Shown here piece after piece: positions 32,319-41,925 of a stretch of DNA of 64,000 nucleotides (its first letter is position 1; every line of letters starts with the position of its first letter). This stretch comes from Pseudoduganella lutea (GTDB lineage: Bacteria; Pseudomonadota; Gammaproteobacteria; Burkholderiales; Burkholderiaceae_D). The stretch lies in the NCBI RefSeq assembly GCF_004209755.1, contig NZ_CP035913.1:1054001-1118000 (forward strand), in the 5' to 3' direction. Under the pieces are notes generated by a model that made no database searches, was not told the DNA's origin, and saw nothing but the letters and a program-made list of their open reading frames with translations. The position numbers and the translations under genes were made by a program.

Positions 32319-34769
32319 ATGACCCAGGAAGCCCCCCGTTTCGCCCCCCAGACCATCCGCCCCACCGACGAGCAGGTCGCGATCCAGCTGTCGCGGGACA
32401 AGACCGTCGTCATCCGGGCCAATGCCGGGGCCGCGAAGACCACGACCCTCGCGCTGCGCATCGGTGAAGCGATCGCTCGTGGCCTGCCGCCGGAGCATAT
32501 CCTCACGCTCACGTTCACGCAGGAAGCCCGCGATGTGCTGCAACGCCGGCTGGTGGAAGTCGGCATCCCGGCCGCCACGGCGGCACGGCTGCGTGTGGCC
32601 ACGTTCGAGCAGTTCTCGATCGACGCGCTGGAAACGCTTGAACAGCGCCCGGTGCCGCAGATCCGCCACATCAAGGAACTGAAGCCGTATGTGGATGAAG
32701 CGCTCCAGAATGCCAGCGACAAGTACGCCGGAAAGATCGACTACCTGGTGTCCGACACGTCGACCGCGGGGCTGAGCCAGTTCTTCCACACGCAGCTGGA
32801 ACTGAAGGCAACGTTGCGCCTGCAGGCCGATCTCGACGGCCTTGGCGAGGACGAGATCAGCGATGCGCTGAGCGTGGGCATCTCCACCGCGCTGACGATC
32901 ACGGAGTACGAGCACCTGCGCCTGCGCTCACGGGACCGCGTGCAATTTCGCGGCCCGTTCGATGCGACCTATGACCTGGCGTGCATGCTCGACGGCGATC
33001 CCGAACTGCGCCAGGAATTGCCGCGCCCGCGCATCATCCTGTGCGACGAGCTGCATGATCTCAACGAAGCATCGTTCCACCTGCTGCTGCACATGATCGT
33101 GCCGGACTACACGTATTTCATCGGTGCCGGCGACATCGACCAGGTGATCCACTCGCGCCTGGGCGCCAGCGACGAATTCATGCGCAGCCGCTTCGTGGCC
33201 GCGTTCCCGGCAACCGCGACCTATTCGCTGACGTACAGTTTCCGCCACGGCCCCCACCTGGCGTATGCGGCGGGCGCGTTCAAGAACAAGGCGGCCGACT
33301 CGGTGCTCGACCTGCGCACCGACATTCGCGAGGTCGACTACGGTCCCGGCGGCGCGAGCTGCGCGGAACGGGTCGTGGAAACCGTGCGGCTGTGGACGAA
33401 AGCGGGCAAGGCGGCGGAAGACTGCACGATCCTCGTTCGCGAACCGTACCAGGCGATCGACATCGAAAACTCCCTGATGCAGGCCGGCCTCGCCTACCGC
33501 ACGCTGGAGATGCCGCGCTACCTCGATCGTGAAGAGATCCTGTTCTTGCGGGGCATGATCGCCATTGCGCTCGACGACTTCGCCGCCACGGACAAGGCCA
33601 GGCGGGGCCCCATCTTCGACGCCGTGGCAACCTTCGCCGAAGTAAGCTTCACGCGCGACGACAACGTTGACCAGATGCGGCAGGCCGTGATCGACGAACC
33701 GGTAGCCCTGACCTGGCTGTTCACCGGCCGCGTCGACCAGCGGGGGTCGAAGGACGTGCGGGATCGCGTTGCGCGCGTAATCGATGCGCTCATCGACGCG
33801 TCGCGCAGCCAGGCGCCCGACCTGGTGCTGGGCGCCATGCGCCAGCAGCTCGGCAGCCTGCTGGAATTCATCCGATCGGAAGAAGAAAGCCACGGTGACA
33901 CGGCCCTCATGCGCGCGCTGGCGCACGTCGACGAGGACGTGAATACGCTCATCGGCTACCTGGAACGCAGTGTCCTGGTCGTCGATGCGCAGACCTTGCT
34001 GAACATGCTGCGCAATCATCTGCTGACCTTGCTATCCAAGCTCGACCAGGTTGTGGCGGGCGACGTTAAACAGCGCATGGCCAGGGTGATCGCCTACATG
34101 CGCGATGCGGGGCCCGACGCGCCCGCCCACGACGTGCTGCGCCACATCTGCGTGCTGATGGATATCGAGGCGCTGGCCAAGCGCCTGTACGTGCACGCGC
34201 ACGAGGCCCGCGTGGTGCGCAGGTCGATTGCCGGGTTCATCAAGGCTGCCGAAGACTTGCGGCTGAACCTGCGCGAGTTTTCGGAATGGATCGCCACGGC
34301 GGACCGCTATGGATCGCGCGCGCGCCAGAAGAACTGCGTGCAGCTCGACTGCGTTCGCAACGCCAAGGGCAAGGAGTTCGGTCACGTGATCCTGCCCTTC
34401 CTCGAGGTGGACGAGTTCCCGTTTGCGCGGGCCGACCGCGCCGAGGAAGAGAACCTGTTCTATGTGGCGATCACACGCGCCATCTCGGCGCTCACACTCG
34501 TTTGTCCAAGCGATGCCACCCTGCGCAGTCCCTTCGTGGACCGCATGCAGATCGACCGCAACCGGTCGCGCGCCGAGCTGGCGCTCACGCGCAACGGCCA
34601 GCGCCAGGCGGCGCCGGCGCGTATCGAATTCAGGGCCAATGGCGATGACTGGGCCAGGGCCAGGAAGCTGGGGGCGCACTGGGATGGCACGCGGAAGGTG
34701 TTCTTCCTGGTGCCGGGGCAATCGCCGGAGCCGTTCAAGGAGTGGATCGAAGGTGGGCGGCCGGTGTAA
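32319..34769 (+). CDS. UvrD/Rep-like superfamily 1 helicase with C-terminal DUF5710 module
   Basis: An 816-residue SF1 helicase. The Walker A-like motif is ANAGAAKTTT (residues 34-43), a variant of AGAGSGKT with Ala for the last Gly/Ser. The Walker B-like motif is IILCDELHDLNE (about 240), where UvrD has DExQD. Motif III-like GAGDIDQVIHS and motif IV-like TYSFRHGPHLA follow. The C-terminal part has CVRNAKGKEFGHVILP (motif V) and EEENLFYVAITRA (motif VI). The last 35 residues (ARKLGAHWDGTRKVFF to GQSPEPFKEW) are a DUF5710 module otherwise found in primase- and plasmid-type proteins. Start at 32319; no strong ribosome binding site. Role in DNA repair or accessory replication is inferred. Confidence 0.82.
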   Translation: MTQEAPRFAPQTIRPTDEQVAIQLSRDKTVVIRANAGAAKTTTLALRIGEAIARGLPPEHILTLTFTQEARDVLQRRLVEVGIPAATAARLRVATFEQFSIDALETLEQRPVPQIRHIKELKPYVDEALQNASDKYAGKIDYLVSDTSTAGLSQFFHTQLELKATLRLQADLDGLGEDEISDALSVGISTALTITEYEHLRLRSRDRVQFRGPFDATYDLACMLDGDPELRQELPRPRIILCDELHDLNEASFHLLLHMIVPDYTYFIGAGDIDQVIHSRLGASDEFMRSRFVAAFPATATYSLTYSFRHGPHLAYAAGAFKNKAADSVLDLRTDIREVDYGPGGASCAERVVETVRLWTKAGKAAEDCTILVREPYQAIDIENSLMQAGLAYRTLEMPRYLDREEILFLRGMIAIALDDFAATDKARRGPIFDAVATFAEVSFTRDDNVDQMRQAVIDEPVALTWLFTGRVDQRGSKDVRDRVARVIDALIDASRSQAPDLVLGAMRQQLGSLLEFIRSEEESHGDTALMRALAHVDEDVNTLIGYLERSVLVVDAQTLLNMLRNHLLTLLSKLDQVVAGDVKQRMARVIAYMRDAGPDAPAHDVLRHICVLMDIEALAKRLYVHAHEARVVRRSIAGFIKAAEDLRLNLREFSEWIATADRYGSRARQKNCVQLDCVRNAKGKEFGHVILPFLEVDEFPFARADRAEEENLFYVAITRAISALTLVCPSDATLRSPFVDRMQIDRNRSRAELALTRNGQRQAAPARIEFRANGDDWARARKLGAHWDGTRKVFFLVPGQSPEPFKEWIEGGRPV

Positions 34770-34773
34770 AAAC

Positions 34774-34805
34774 AAAAAAGGGCAGCGCAAAGCGCTGCCC
34801 TTTTT
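34774..34805. terminator. Bidirectional terminator between helicase and permease genes
   Basis: Perfect 9-bp stem GGGCAGCGC/GCGCTGCCC with AAA loop, flanked by an A-run on the left and a T-run on the right, so it works for both convergent genes. Confidence 0.92.
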
Positions 34806-34823
34806 GCAGGAATCCGACTGGAA

Positions 34824-36209
34824 TCAGATCGCCCAGCCACCCGCGTAGAACACGGCCAGTGCGACGGCGATGCTGACGGTACCAACGTTCAGCTTGCGCC
34901 ATTCGCCGGCAACCACGCGGCCGATCACCAGGGTGCAGAAGCCCAGCATGATGCCGGTGGCGATATTGCAGCTCAGCAGGATAAACACGGCGCATACCAG
35001 GCCAGCCAGCGTATCCATCTTGTCGTCCATGCTCATGTGGGCCACGCCGCCCAGCATCAGCAGGCCGACATACATCAGCGCCGGTGCCGTGGCATACGAC
35101 GGCACCAGGCCAGCCAGCGGCGAGAAGAAGATCAGCGCCAGGAACAGCAGGCCGACGACCACCGCGGTCAGGCCCGTCTTGGCGCCGGCGGCGGTGCCGA
35201 CACCGGATTCGATGTAGGCCGCGGCAGGCGCGCCGCCGACCAGGCCGGAGAAGATCGAGCTCACGGAATCGGCCGTCAGGGCCTTGCCGCCGTTATGGAT
35301 GTAGCCTTTCGAATCCACCTGGCCAGCCTGGCCGGCCACGGCACGGATGGTACCGGTGGCATCGAACACGGCGGTCATGACCAGCGCCAGGATGCTGGGC
35401 AGCACAGCCATGCTGAGCGCGCCCTGCAGATCCATCGAGCCGATCAGGGAAGCCTGGCCCGGAGCGCTCAGCTGCGGCCACGAGAAGACACCCGTGAAGC
35501 GCACATTCGGATCGAAGGCGAGGCCGACGCCGGAAATGGCGATCACGACCAGCAGGATACCGCCGGGTACGCGGCGCTGCTCGATGCCGAAGATGGCGGC
35601 CAGGCCGATGATGGTCATGACGACCGGGAACGACGTGATATTGCCCAGCGCAACCGGCAGGCCGGCATGCGCATTCTTGACCACGAGGCCCACGTCGTTC
35701 GACGCGATCATCAGCAGGAACAGGCCGATGCCCACGCCAGTACCGTGCGCCACGCCGGCCGGCAGGTTCTGCAGGATCCACGAGCGCACACCGGTCACGG
35801 AAATCGCCGTGAAGATCAGCCCCATCAGGAAGACGGCGCCCAGGGCGATGGCCGGCGACAGGCCTTTGCCCAGCACCAGGTCGAACGCGGTAAAGGCAGT
35901 CAGGGAAATGGCGCAACCCACCGCGATCGGCAGCTTGGCCCAGAAGCCCATCAGCAGCGAGCCGAAGGCGGCGGTCAGGCACACGGCGATGAACACGGCG
36001 TTGACGTCGAAGCCGGCCTTGCCCAGCATGCCCGGCACCACGAACACGGAATACACCATGGCCATGAAGGTGGTCACACCGGCAACGACTTCACGCCGTG
36101 GCGTGCTGCCGCGCGCCGATATCTGGAAATACTGGTCTAATTTGCCGGTAGCGGCAGGCGGGGGCGTGAGACTGTTGTCGCGCTCGACGCGCATTTGAGG
36201 CTGGGACAT
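34824..36209 (-). CDS. AzgA-type (NCS2) purine permease
   Basis: A 461-residue permease of the AzgA/GhxP branch of NCS2 (guanine/hypoxanthine/adenine:H+ symport). Family motifs are [22 protein letters not shown] near residue 35, [20 protein letters not shown], and the substrate-site region [51 protein letters not shown] follows. Around 12-14 helices are expected. The ATG at 36209 follows CAGGAG; the upstream frame is not supported. Monocistronic, with a leader of unknown length. Confidence 0.9.
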   Translation of the reverse strand: MSQPQMRVERDNSLTPPPAATGKLDQYFQISARGSTPRREVVAGVTTFMAMVYSVFVVPGMLGKAGFDVNAVFIAVCLTAAFGSLLMGFWAKLPIAVGCAISLTAFTAFDLVLGKGLSPAIALGAVFLMGLIFTAISVTGVRSWILQNLPAGVAHGTGVGIGLFLLMIASNDVGLVVKNAHAGLPVALGNITSFPVVMTIIGLAAIFGIEQRRVPGGILLVVIAISGVGLAFDPNVRFTGVFSWPQLSAPGQASLIGSMDLQGALSMAVLPSILALVMTAVFDATGTIRAVAGQAGQVDSKGYIHNGGKALTADSVSSIFSGLVGGAPAAAYIESGVGTAAGAKTGLTAVVVGLLFLALIFFSPLAGLVPSYATAPALMYVGLLMLGGVAHMSMDDKMDTLAGLVCAVFILLSCNIATGIMLGFCTLVIGRVVAGEWRKLNVGTVSIAVALAVFYAGGWAI

Positions 36210-36878
36210 GGCGGCTGCTCCTGTATATACCCGCCGACTCTGCCGCATGGCGTCGTCGGGGTGTCTCGTCGTTATGAAGTAACTGTCAAAGCTTAGGGCC
36301 TGGGCTGCCCACCGTATATGTCTTTCATGCATATCAGTTATATCGATTAACGTATTGCATTTGCGGGCAGGCTGCGTTGTTGCCATAAACTAAAGCCTAT
36401 TGTTAGCGCCTAACTGCAGTGCATGGCCCCGGTGTTTCTAAACCTTTAAGCATGCTTGCAGGAGCAACAAGCACCCGCACGCCCCTGCCCGGCCACGCCA
36501 GCCGATTTTTTCAAGCATCGCCGGGTCATGCGTCGCGCATGCCAACCCGAGTCCGCTGCCCTGCCGTTCATGACAACTATGCATCAGCGCAGGTGCGGCA
36601 TCGTAATGTGACTGCGTGCGCCGTTCAGTGAGGATTCGTGGTACCCGCGCAACAGCACCGGCGAAAAATTGTGATACCTGCCAGGAATGGCTGGACGTCC
36701 AGCACTTCGGCCGGTTTGCGAATCCGCGAAATGCCGTCAGGCGGCGAGGAAGCGCTGCGATGCCGCGGCATGCGCGAAGCGCATGAGCTTATCTGAACTT
36801 GGTCTAGCCGATCCATTGACCGGGCCTTTCGCGCCAGCGCAGAATTGCCAGCTCTACCATCGTGATGGAAAGGTTCGG
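36210..36878. other. 669-base divergent intergenic region
   Basis: This is the gap between the permease gene (leftward) and the SoxC-type gene (rightward). The permease-proximal 190 bases contain several possible stems when read leftward (for example CCGAC..GTCGG near 36248-36280). I cannot match them to a purine, guanidine or xanthine riboswitch. 36300-36420 is AT-richer and promoter-like. Short reading frames in the rest have no ribosome binding site or recognisable product. Confidence 0.35.
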
Positions 36879-38171
36879 ATGGACGACGATCGAGCGGAAC
36901 CCGGTGCGCTGGCACCAGAATCACTGCGCAGGCGCCGCTTCATGGCGCGTGGCGCCGTGGCCTCGCTGGCCGCCGCCGGCGGTGCGGCCGCCTTGCCTGG
37001 CGCCGTGCAGGCGGCAACATCGGACAACCTGCCGCCGAACGTACCTCGGTGGATGCGCGAGCCCGGCGCCGGCTTCCTGAATCCCGCTTATGGCGTGCCG
37101 TCGCCGTTTGAACAGCACGTGCTGCGCAAGCTGCCCGACACGCCGCCGCCCTTCCCCACCGCCACCCGCACGCCCTTGCAAAGCCTGTTCGGCACCATTA
37201 CCCCGAATGGCCTGTTCTTCGAACGCCATCACGCCGGCGTGCCGCCGATCGACCCTGCGCAGCACCGGCTGATGGTGCACGGCCTCGTCGAAAGGCCGCT
37301 GTTGCTGGACATGAAGGCGCTGCTGCGCTTTCCCGCCGTGTCGCGCAGCCATTTCATCGAATGTTCCGGCAACAGCATGGCGGAATTCAAGGCGCCCGGC
37401 AAAGGCAGCGTGCAGGACATCCACGGCCTGATCAGCGGCGCCGAATGGACCGGCGTGCGGCTGGCCGACGTGCTGGCCGAAGCGGGCCTGCTGCCCTCGG
37501 CCCGCTGGGTGCTGGCCGAGGGCGCGGACGCCGCGGCAATGACGCGCAGCGTGCCGCTGGCCAAGGCGCTCGACGATGCGCTGCTGGTCTATGGTCAGAA
37601 TGGCGAGATGCTGCGCCCGGAACAAGGCTATCCCTTGCGCCTGCTGCTGCCGGGCTTCGAAGGCAACATGAGCATCAAGTGGCTGCGCCGCCTGAAGGTG
37701 GGCGATGCGCCGTTCCACACGCGCGAGGAAACCGCGAAATACACGGACCTGATGCCGGACGGCACGGCGCGCCTGTTCACCTTCCCCATGGGCGTGAAAT
37801 CGGTGATCACCGCGCCATCGGCGCGCCAGGTGCTCGAGGGCCACGGATTCCGTGAAATCACCGGCCTGGCGTGGAGCGGGCATGGCCGCATCACCCGGGT
37901 GGACGTCTCGGTGGACGGCGGGCGCCACTGGGGGGCAGCGGCGCTGGACGGACCGGTGCAAAGCCGGGCATTGACGCGCTTTCGCTTCCCGTGGGTGTGG
38001 ACGGGCCAGGAAGCGATCCTGCAAAGCCGCGGCGTGGACGAAGGCGGGAACGTGCAGCCTACACGTTCCGCGCTGCTCGCAAGCGATGGCCAGAACTCGG
38101 CCTACCACTACAACGCCATCCAGAGCTGGCAAGTGGCATCGAATGGCGAGGTCGGCAATGTCCACGTCTAA
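36879..38171 (+). CDS. soxC: SoxC/SorA-type sulfite dehydrogenase, molybdopterin subunit
   Basis: A 430-residue periplasmic molybdoenzyme of the sulfite oxidase family. A Tat signal (RRRRFMARGAVASLAAAGG) leads. The molybdenum-ligating cysteine is in SRSHFIECSGNSMAEF (near residue 163). The dimerisation domain ends in the SoxC-type signature DEGGNVQPTRSALLA..QNSAYHYNAIQSWQV. It oxidises sulfite, or sulfane sulphur as part of the Sox complex. The adjacent monoheme cytochrome gene overlaps by 14 bases. No soxXYZAB genes are seen here, so a stand-alone sulfite dehydrogenase with its cytochrome is the likelier role. The ATG at 36879 follows GGAAAGG. Confidence 0.88.
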   Translation: MDDDRAEPGALAPESLRRRRFMARGAVASLAAAGGAAALPGAVQAATSDNLPPNVPRWMREPGAGFLNPAYGVPSPFEQHVLRKLPDTPPPFPTATRTPLQSLFGTITPNGLFFERHHAGVPPIDPAQHRLMVHGLVERPLLLDMKALLRFPAVSRSHFIECSGNSMAEFKAPGKGSVQDIHGLISGAEWTGVRLADVLAEAGLLPSARWVLAEGADAAAMTRSVPLAKALDDALLVYGQNGEMLRPEQGYPLRLLLPGFEGNMSIKWLRRLKVGDAPFHTREETAKYTDLMPDGTARLFTFPMGVKSVITAPSARQVLEGHGFREITGLAWSGHGRITRVDVSVDGGRHWGAAALDGPVQSRALTRFRFPWVWTGQEAILQSRGVDEGGNVQPTRSALLASDGQNSAYHYNAIQSWQVASNGEVGNVHV

Positions 38172-38697
38172 GGTGTTCACATCGCTTGCCATGGTGGCCG
38201 CAGCTGCCATGGCGCTGGCGGCCTGCACGCCGGTGGCGCCGGCGCAGCGGCTGGGGCTCGGCACGACACCCACTGCGGAACAGGTGCGCGCCTGGGACAT
38301 CGACGTGCGCGCCGATGGCACCGGCTTGCCGGCCGGCTCGGGCACGGTGGCCCGGGGCCAGGCGCTCTACGAATCGCGCTGTCTGGCCTGCCATGGCGCG
38401 AAGGGCGAAAAAGGCATCGCACCACGGCTGGCCGGAGGCCAGGGCACGCTGGCAACGAAGGCACCGGTACTGACCGTGGGCAGTTACTGGCCCTATGCGC
38501 CCACGCTGTTCGACTACATCCGGCGCGCCATGCCGCCGGACAGCCCGCAATCGCTGACCGCCGACGAGGTGTATGCGGTGACCGCCTATACGCTGCACCT
38601 GAACGGGATCGTTGGCGCCGATGCGGTACTCGATGCGACATCGCTGGCCGCGATAAAAATGCCGAACCGGGACGGGTTCCGGGCAGTGGTCAAATAA
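38158..38697 (+). CDS. Monoheme cytochrome c lipoprotein, electron acceptor of the SoxC-type enzyme
   Basis: A 179-residue c-type cytochrome. The signal has lipobox LAACTP (Cys near residue 22). The heme-binding CLACH is near residues 75-79 and the axial Met is in KMPNRDGF near 167. An intermediate APTLFDYIRRAMPPDSPQSLTADEVYAVTAYTL region is typical of the SoxD/SorB C-terminal cytochrome domain. Its start lies inside the end of the upstream gene (14-base overlap with a GAGG site), so the two are made together. Full SoxD proteins are diheme and about twice as long, so this is closer to SorB. Confidence 0.88.
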   Translation: MSTSKVFTSLAMVAAAAMALAACTPVAPAQRLGLGTTPTAEQVRAWDIDVRADGTGLPAGSGTVARGQALYESRCLACHGAKGEKGIAPRLAGGQGTLATKAPVLTVGSYWPYAPTLFDYIRRAMPPDSPQSLTADEVYAVTAYTLHLNGIVGADAVLDATSLAAIKMPNRDGFRAVVK

Positions 38698-38729
38698 GCC
38701 GGGCCGGCGCCCCCTGCGCCGGCTGCGAT

Positions 38730-39634
38730 CTACCCGAACACCAGCGACTGGTGCGCGTGCACGCCGGCCAGCACGCCGGCGGCCGATGCCAATGTCGCGC
38801 TGTGCATCGGCGTTGCCGCGTCGCCGGCCGCGAACACGCCCCGCACCGTCGTTTCCTTGCGCTCGTCGACGCGCACATACGGCCCGAACGGGCCTTCGTC
38901 GAACGCGCAGCCCAGTTGTCCGGCGAGCGGGCTGACCGGTGTCGTGCGCGGCGAAACGAACAGCGCGCCCAGTGCGATCACCCGGCCATCGGCCAAGCAA
39001 ACGCCGTCGAGGGCCGGCGCATTGCCCAGCAGTGCAACGACCGGCGTGCGTTCGATCGCCACGCCCCTTGCCGCCAGCAGTGCGGCCTGCTCCGCTTCCG
39101 GTTCCACGCCCTGCGTGAACAGGATCGCCGGCCCCAGTCGGGAATCATGGCCGCCTTGTGCGCGGCCATCGCGTCACCGCCCAGGATACCCAGCGTTTGC
39201 CCGGCCACCTCGTAGCCGTGGCAATACGGGCAGTGGATGACGGTGTGGCCCCAGCGTTCCTGCAAACCGGGCACTGCCGGCAACTCGTCGCGCACGCCGG
39301 TTGCCAGCACGAGCCGCCTGCCGCTTTCCTGGCGCGTGCCGGCTGCACCGTCGCTGCCGATTTCGATGACGAAGCCGCCGTTCGACTGGATGGCCGCCGT
39401 GGCCGATCCGTCCGCAAACGTGACCGTGGGATAGCGCTTCAACTGCTCCCGGGCTTCCGCGCGGATCTGCCGTGGCGGCTTGCCGTCATGCCCCAGGAAG
39501 CCGTGCGCCGTGGCGGCGAACCGGTTGCGCGGCTGGTCCGCATCCACCAGCAACACGCTGCGGCGCGCCCGCGCCAGTTGCAGGGCGGCGGACAGGCCGG
39601 CAAAGCCGCCGCCAACGATGATCGCATCGAACAT
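38730..39634 (-). pseudogene. Thioredoxin-reductase-like FAD oxidoreductase, interrupted by a frameshift
   Basis: The 5' part (39634 to about 39135) encodes an FAD-binding GGGFAGLSAALQLARA (residues 8-23), the redox CPYCHGYE (135-142) and ILGGDAMAAHKAAM. The reading then leaves frame. The second frame continues without gap as PAILFTQGVEPEAEQAALLA to the conserved end GVFAAGDAATPMHSATLASAAG. One extra base in the G-run (plus-strand CCCC at 39132-39135) restores a single protein of about 300 residues. Family: NAD(P)/FAD-dependent disulphide oxidoreductases with CPYC. Either a real inactivating deletion or a base-calling error. Divergent Rrf2 regulator next door. Confidence 0.82.
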
Positions 39635-39734
39635 GGATTCCTCCTTACGTACTTTATGGAGTTACATGATAACGCAAAATCGACATCATGCAACTGCAAT
39701 AGTTACGTGTGCAGTGATTTGCTATGATCCGGGC
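39635..39734. promoter_or_regulatory. Shared promoter region of the oxidoreductase and Rrf2 genes
   Basis: A 100-base AT-rich gap between divergent genes. AGTTAC occurs twice (near 39660 and 39701) with similar flanks (AGTTACATGA, AGTTACGTGT), and TTACGTACTTTA lies beside the oxidoreductase start. These are candidate binding sites for the divergently encoded Rrf2 protein; assignment is by position only. Confidence 0.4.
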
Positions 39735-40175
39735 ATGAGACACGACAGCCGCCTTTCCCGCATGCTCCACGTGCTGATCCACATGGACAGCCTGGACGCT
39801 CCCGCCACATCGGAAACGATCGCCGCGATGCTGAACACGAATCCCGTCGTGGTCCGCCGCACGATGGCCGGCCTGCGCGAACACGGTTACGTCCAGTCGG
39901 GCAAGGGGCACGGCGGCGGCTGGGCGCTAGCGCGGCCGCTGGGCGAGATCACGCTGCTCGACATCCACCACGCGCTGGGCGATCCGCCCGTGTTCGCGCT
40001 CGGGACCACGGATGAACATGCCGATTGCCTTGTCGAGCGGGCGGTCAATGCGGAGCTGGGCGATGCGATGCGGGAGGCGGAGCGGATGCTGCTGGAGCGG
40101 TTCGGGCGGGTGACGCTGGCTGATCTGGCGAAGACGGTCAAGGCGCAAGCGGTAAAGGCGCGGCGCAAGGGCTAG
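39735..40175 (+). CDS. Rrf2 family transcriptional regulator
   Basis: A 146-residue regulator with an N-terminal winged helix (SRLSRMLHVLIHMDS, then ETIAAMLNTNPVVVRRTMAGLREHG) and the Rrf2 wing (SGKGHGGGWALARPLGEITLLDI). It has a single cysteine (Cys98 in HADCLVER), not the three of Fe-S members such as IscR, so it resembles the YwnA/redox-type branch. It is transcribed away from the thioredoxin-reductase-like gene with a 100-base shared promoter. Control of that gene in response to oxidants or electrophiles is the usual arrangement. Confidence 0.88.
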   Translation: MRHDSRLSRMLHVLIHMDSLDAPATSETIAAMLNTNPVVVRRTMAGLREHGYVQSGKGHGGGWALARPLGEITLLDIHHALGDPPVFALGTTDEHADCLVERAVNAELGDAMREAERMLLERFGRVTLADLAKTVKAQAVKARRKG

Positions 40176-40293
40176 CACGGCCCTGTCACGCGAATATCGC
40201 CTGCGGTCGGGTCAAATGCCGACTGCTCAATGCATTATTGACAATGCAATGCGAATACAATGACGGCTGTCGAGATCATCTTTGAAGGGATCT

Positions 40294-41115
40294 ATGAAAT
40301 CCGTATTTGCCACCGCCCTTGCCGCGTGCATGCTGCTCGCCTGCAGCCCGAAAGCCGACGAAGAGCCTGCCGAGGCGCCACCCGACTCAACGCCGACGCC
40401 AGCCTTGCAGCGCCTGGTTGGCACGCTGTCGATCACCGAGGATTATGCGATCGCCGGCAAGTCGGGCGCGCCCTTCCTGACCCGCAAGATGGTCTTGCAG
40501 GGGAAGATCGACCAGGTCGTGCAGGTGGAAGAAAGCGGCGATAGTCTCGACGTCACGCCGGAAGGCGGTGCGCCCATGCGGATGAGCGGGACGATCTCGG
40601 AAACTGGCCAGCTGTCGATGGACAACCCGGACAGCAATTCCATCGTCAAGACACGCGGCGACAGCACGTGGACCGGCAAACTTGGCGACTACGAGCTGCG
40701 GATTGCCCGCTCCAAGCTGGGCGTCGGCGATGAAATCCATTTGCGGTTCAATATGCCGATGGACGGGAACATGGTCGTGAAGTCCACCCATACCAGCGGC
40801 GCCGTTACCGAAATGGGCACCGAAGGCAACCTGATGGGGCTCAGCCTGCTCGAGGCGAATCCGTCCGACGGGAAGTTCATGTTCAAGCGGGATTACGATT
40901 TGTTCCCGAAGCTGGGGCAGGAGCCCACCGAAGCGTTCGAGAAGCAGCTTTATGACGGCATGAAGAAGTTCCCCGCGGTCGTACACCTGGGGGCGGTGAC
41001 CAACCCCGGGCGCAATGCCTGGACGTATGCGGGGACCAAGGTGTACAGCAAGCCGGGAAGCGAGACGCAGTGGACGGAGAAGGTCGAGCTGAGTTTCAAG
41101 CTCGTGCCGCGCTGA
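40294..41115 (+). CDS. Hypothetical lipoprotein
   Basis: A 273-residue exported protein with lipobox LLACSP (Cys near residue 17), then a Pro/Glu/Thr-rich linker and a strand-rich mature domain (LSITEDYAIAGKSGAPFLTRKM, LRFNMPMDGNMVVKSTH, KVELSFKLVPR). No cysteine other than the lipidated ones and no enzyme motif are obvious. ATG 40294 is preceded by AAGGGA; the in-frame TTG at 40282 overlaps that site. Convergent with the LytTR regulator gene. Unknown function, probably outer-membrane or periplasmic. Confidence 0.72.
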   Translation: MKSVFATALAACMLLACSPKADEEPAEAPPDSTPTPALQRLVGTLSITEDYAIAGKSGAPFLTRKMVLQGKIDQVVQVEESGDSLDVTPEGGAPMRMSGTISETGQLSMDNPDSNSIVKTRGDSTWTGKLGDYELRIARSKLGVGDEIHLRFNMPMDGNMVVKSTHTSGAVTEMGTEGNLMGLSLLEANPSDGKFMFKRDYDLFPKLGQEPTEAFEKQLYDGMKKFPAVVHLGAVTNPGRNAWTYAGTKVYSKPGSETQWTEKVELSFKLVPR

Positions 41116-41151
41116 CTCCCCTCCTCCGGCCGGCCGGGAACGCCCCATCCA

Positions 41152-41925
41152 TCACATCTGCCGGAACAGGTGCACGAATGTCCGGCTGACCGGCAATGAC
41201 TCGGCGCGATGCCGCAGGTGGATGGTGGCGGTCTCGCCGCCGCGCGTGACGTGACTGACGGCGCGCAGGTTGACGGCAACCGCACGGTGCACCTGCACGA
41301 AATGATCGGCGTCGAGCTGCGCCAGCAGCTCCTTCAGCGGCGTGCGCACGAGCGCCTCGGCCGGCTGGCCGTTGTCGCACCACGCCACCGCCGTGTACTT
41401 GGTGTCCGAGCGCAGGTAGTCGATCTGGTCGGCCGGGATCAGGCGCAGGGTCTGGCCCACCTGGGCATGGATCCAGTGCAGCGACCGTGGCGGCGCATCG
41501 CGCCGTAATTGCGCGGCCAGTTGCCGCAGCAGCGCTTCCGTTTGCGCGGCGGGTTGCGCGGCCGCCCGGCGTTCCTGCAGGCGCGCCACCGTGTCGGCCA
41601 GGCGCGCCATCTCGACCGGCTTGACCAGGTAATCGAGCGCACCCTGCGCGAATGCCTGCACCGCATACTGGTCATACGCCGTCACGAAGACGAGGTGCGC
41701 GCGGCGGCCGATCCGGCTGGCCGCTTCGACACCCGAGATGCCCGGCATGTGCACGTCGAGGAAGCAGATATCCGGCGCCAGTGCTTCGAACTGTTCCATC
41801 GCCTCGCGGCCGTTGCGCGCCTGCGCCACCACGCGCAGTTCGGGCCAGGCCTGGGCCAGCTGCCGCACCAGTGCATCGCGCAGCAGCGGCTCGTCATCGG
41901 CGATGAGGGCGGTCGGATGGTTCAT
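41152..41925 (-). CDS. LytTR family response regulator (AlgR/LytR-like)
   Basis: A 257-residue two-component regulator. The receiver domain has ADDEPLLRDALV at the start, the phospho-acceptor Asp57 in CFLDVHMPG, Thr in FVTAYD and Lys in YLVKPVEMA. The C-terminal LytTR DNA-binding domain (about 150-255) shows IPADQIDYLRSDTKYTAV and FVQVHRAVAVNL. The start at 41925 overlaps the stop of the upstream kinase remnant by four bases (ATGA), showing they were a normal kinase-regulator pair. The cognate kinase is truncated, so the regulator may now be unpaired. Confidence 0.9.
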   Translation of the reverse strand: MNHPTALIADDEPLLRDALVRQLAQAWPELRVVAQARNGREAMEQFEALAPDICFLDVHMPGISGVEAASRIGRRAHLVFVTAYDQYAVQAFAQGALDYLVKPVEMARLADTVARLQERRAAAQPAAQTEALLRQLAAQLRRDAPPRSLHWIHAQVGQTLRLIPADQIDYLRSDTKYTAVAWCDNGQPAEALVRTPLKELLAQLDADHFVQVHRAVAVNLRAVSHVTRGGETATIHLRHRAESLPVSRTFVHLFRQM

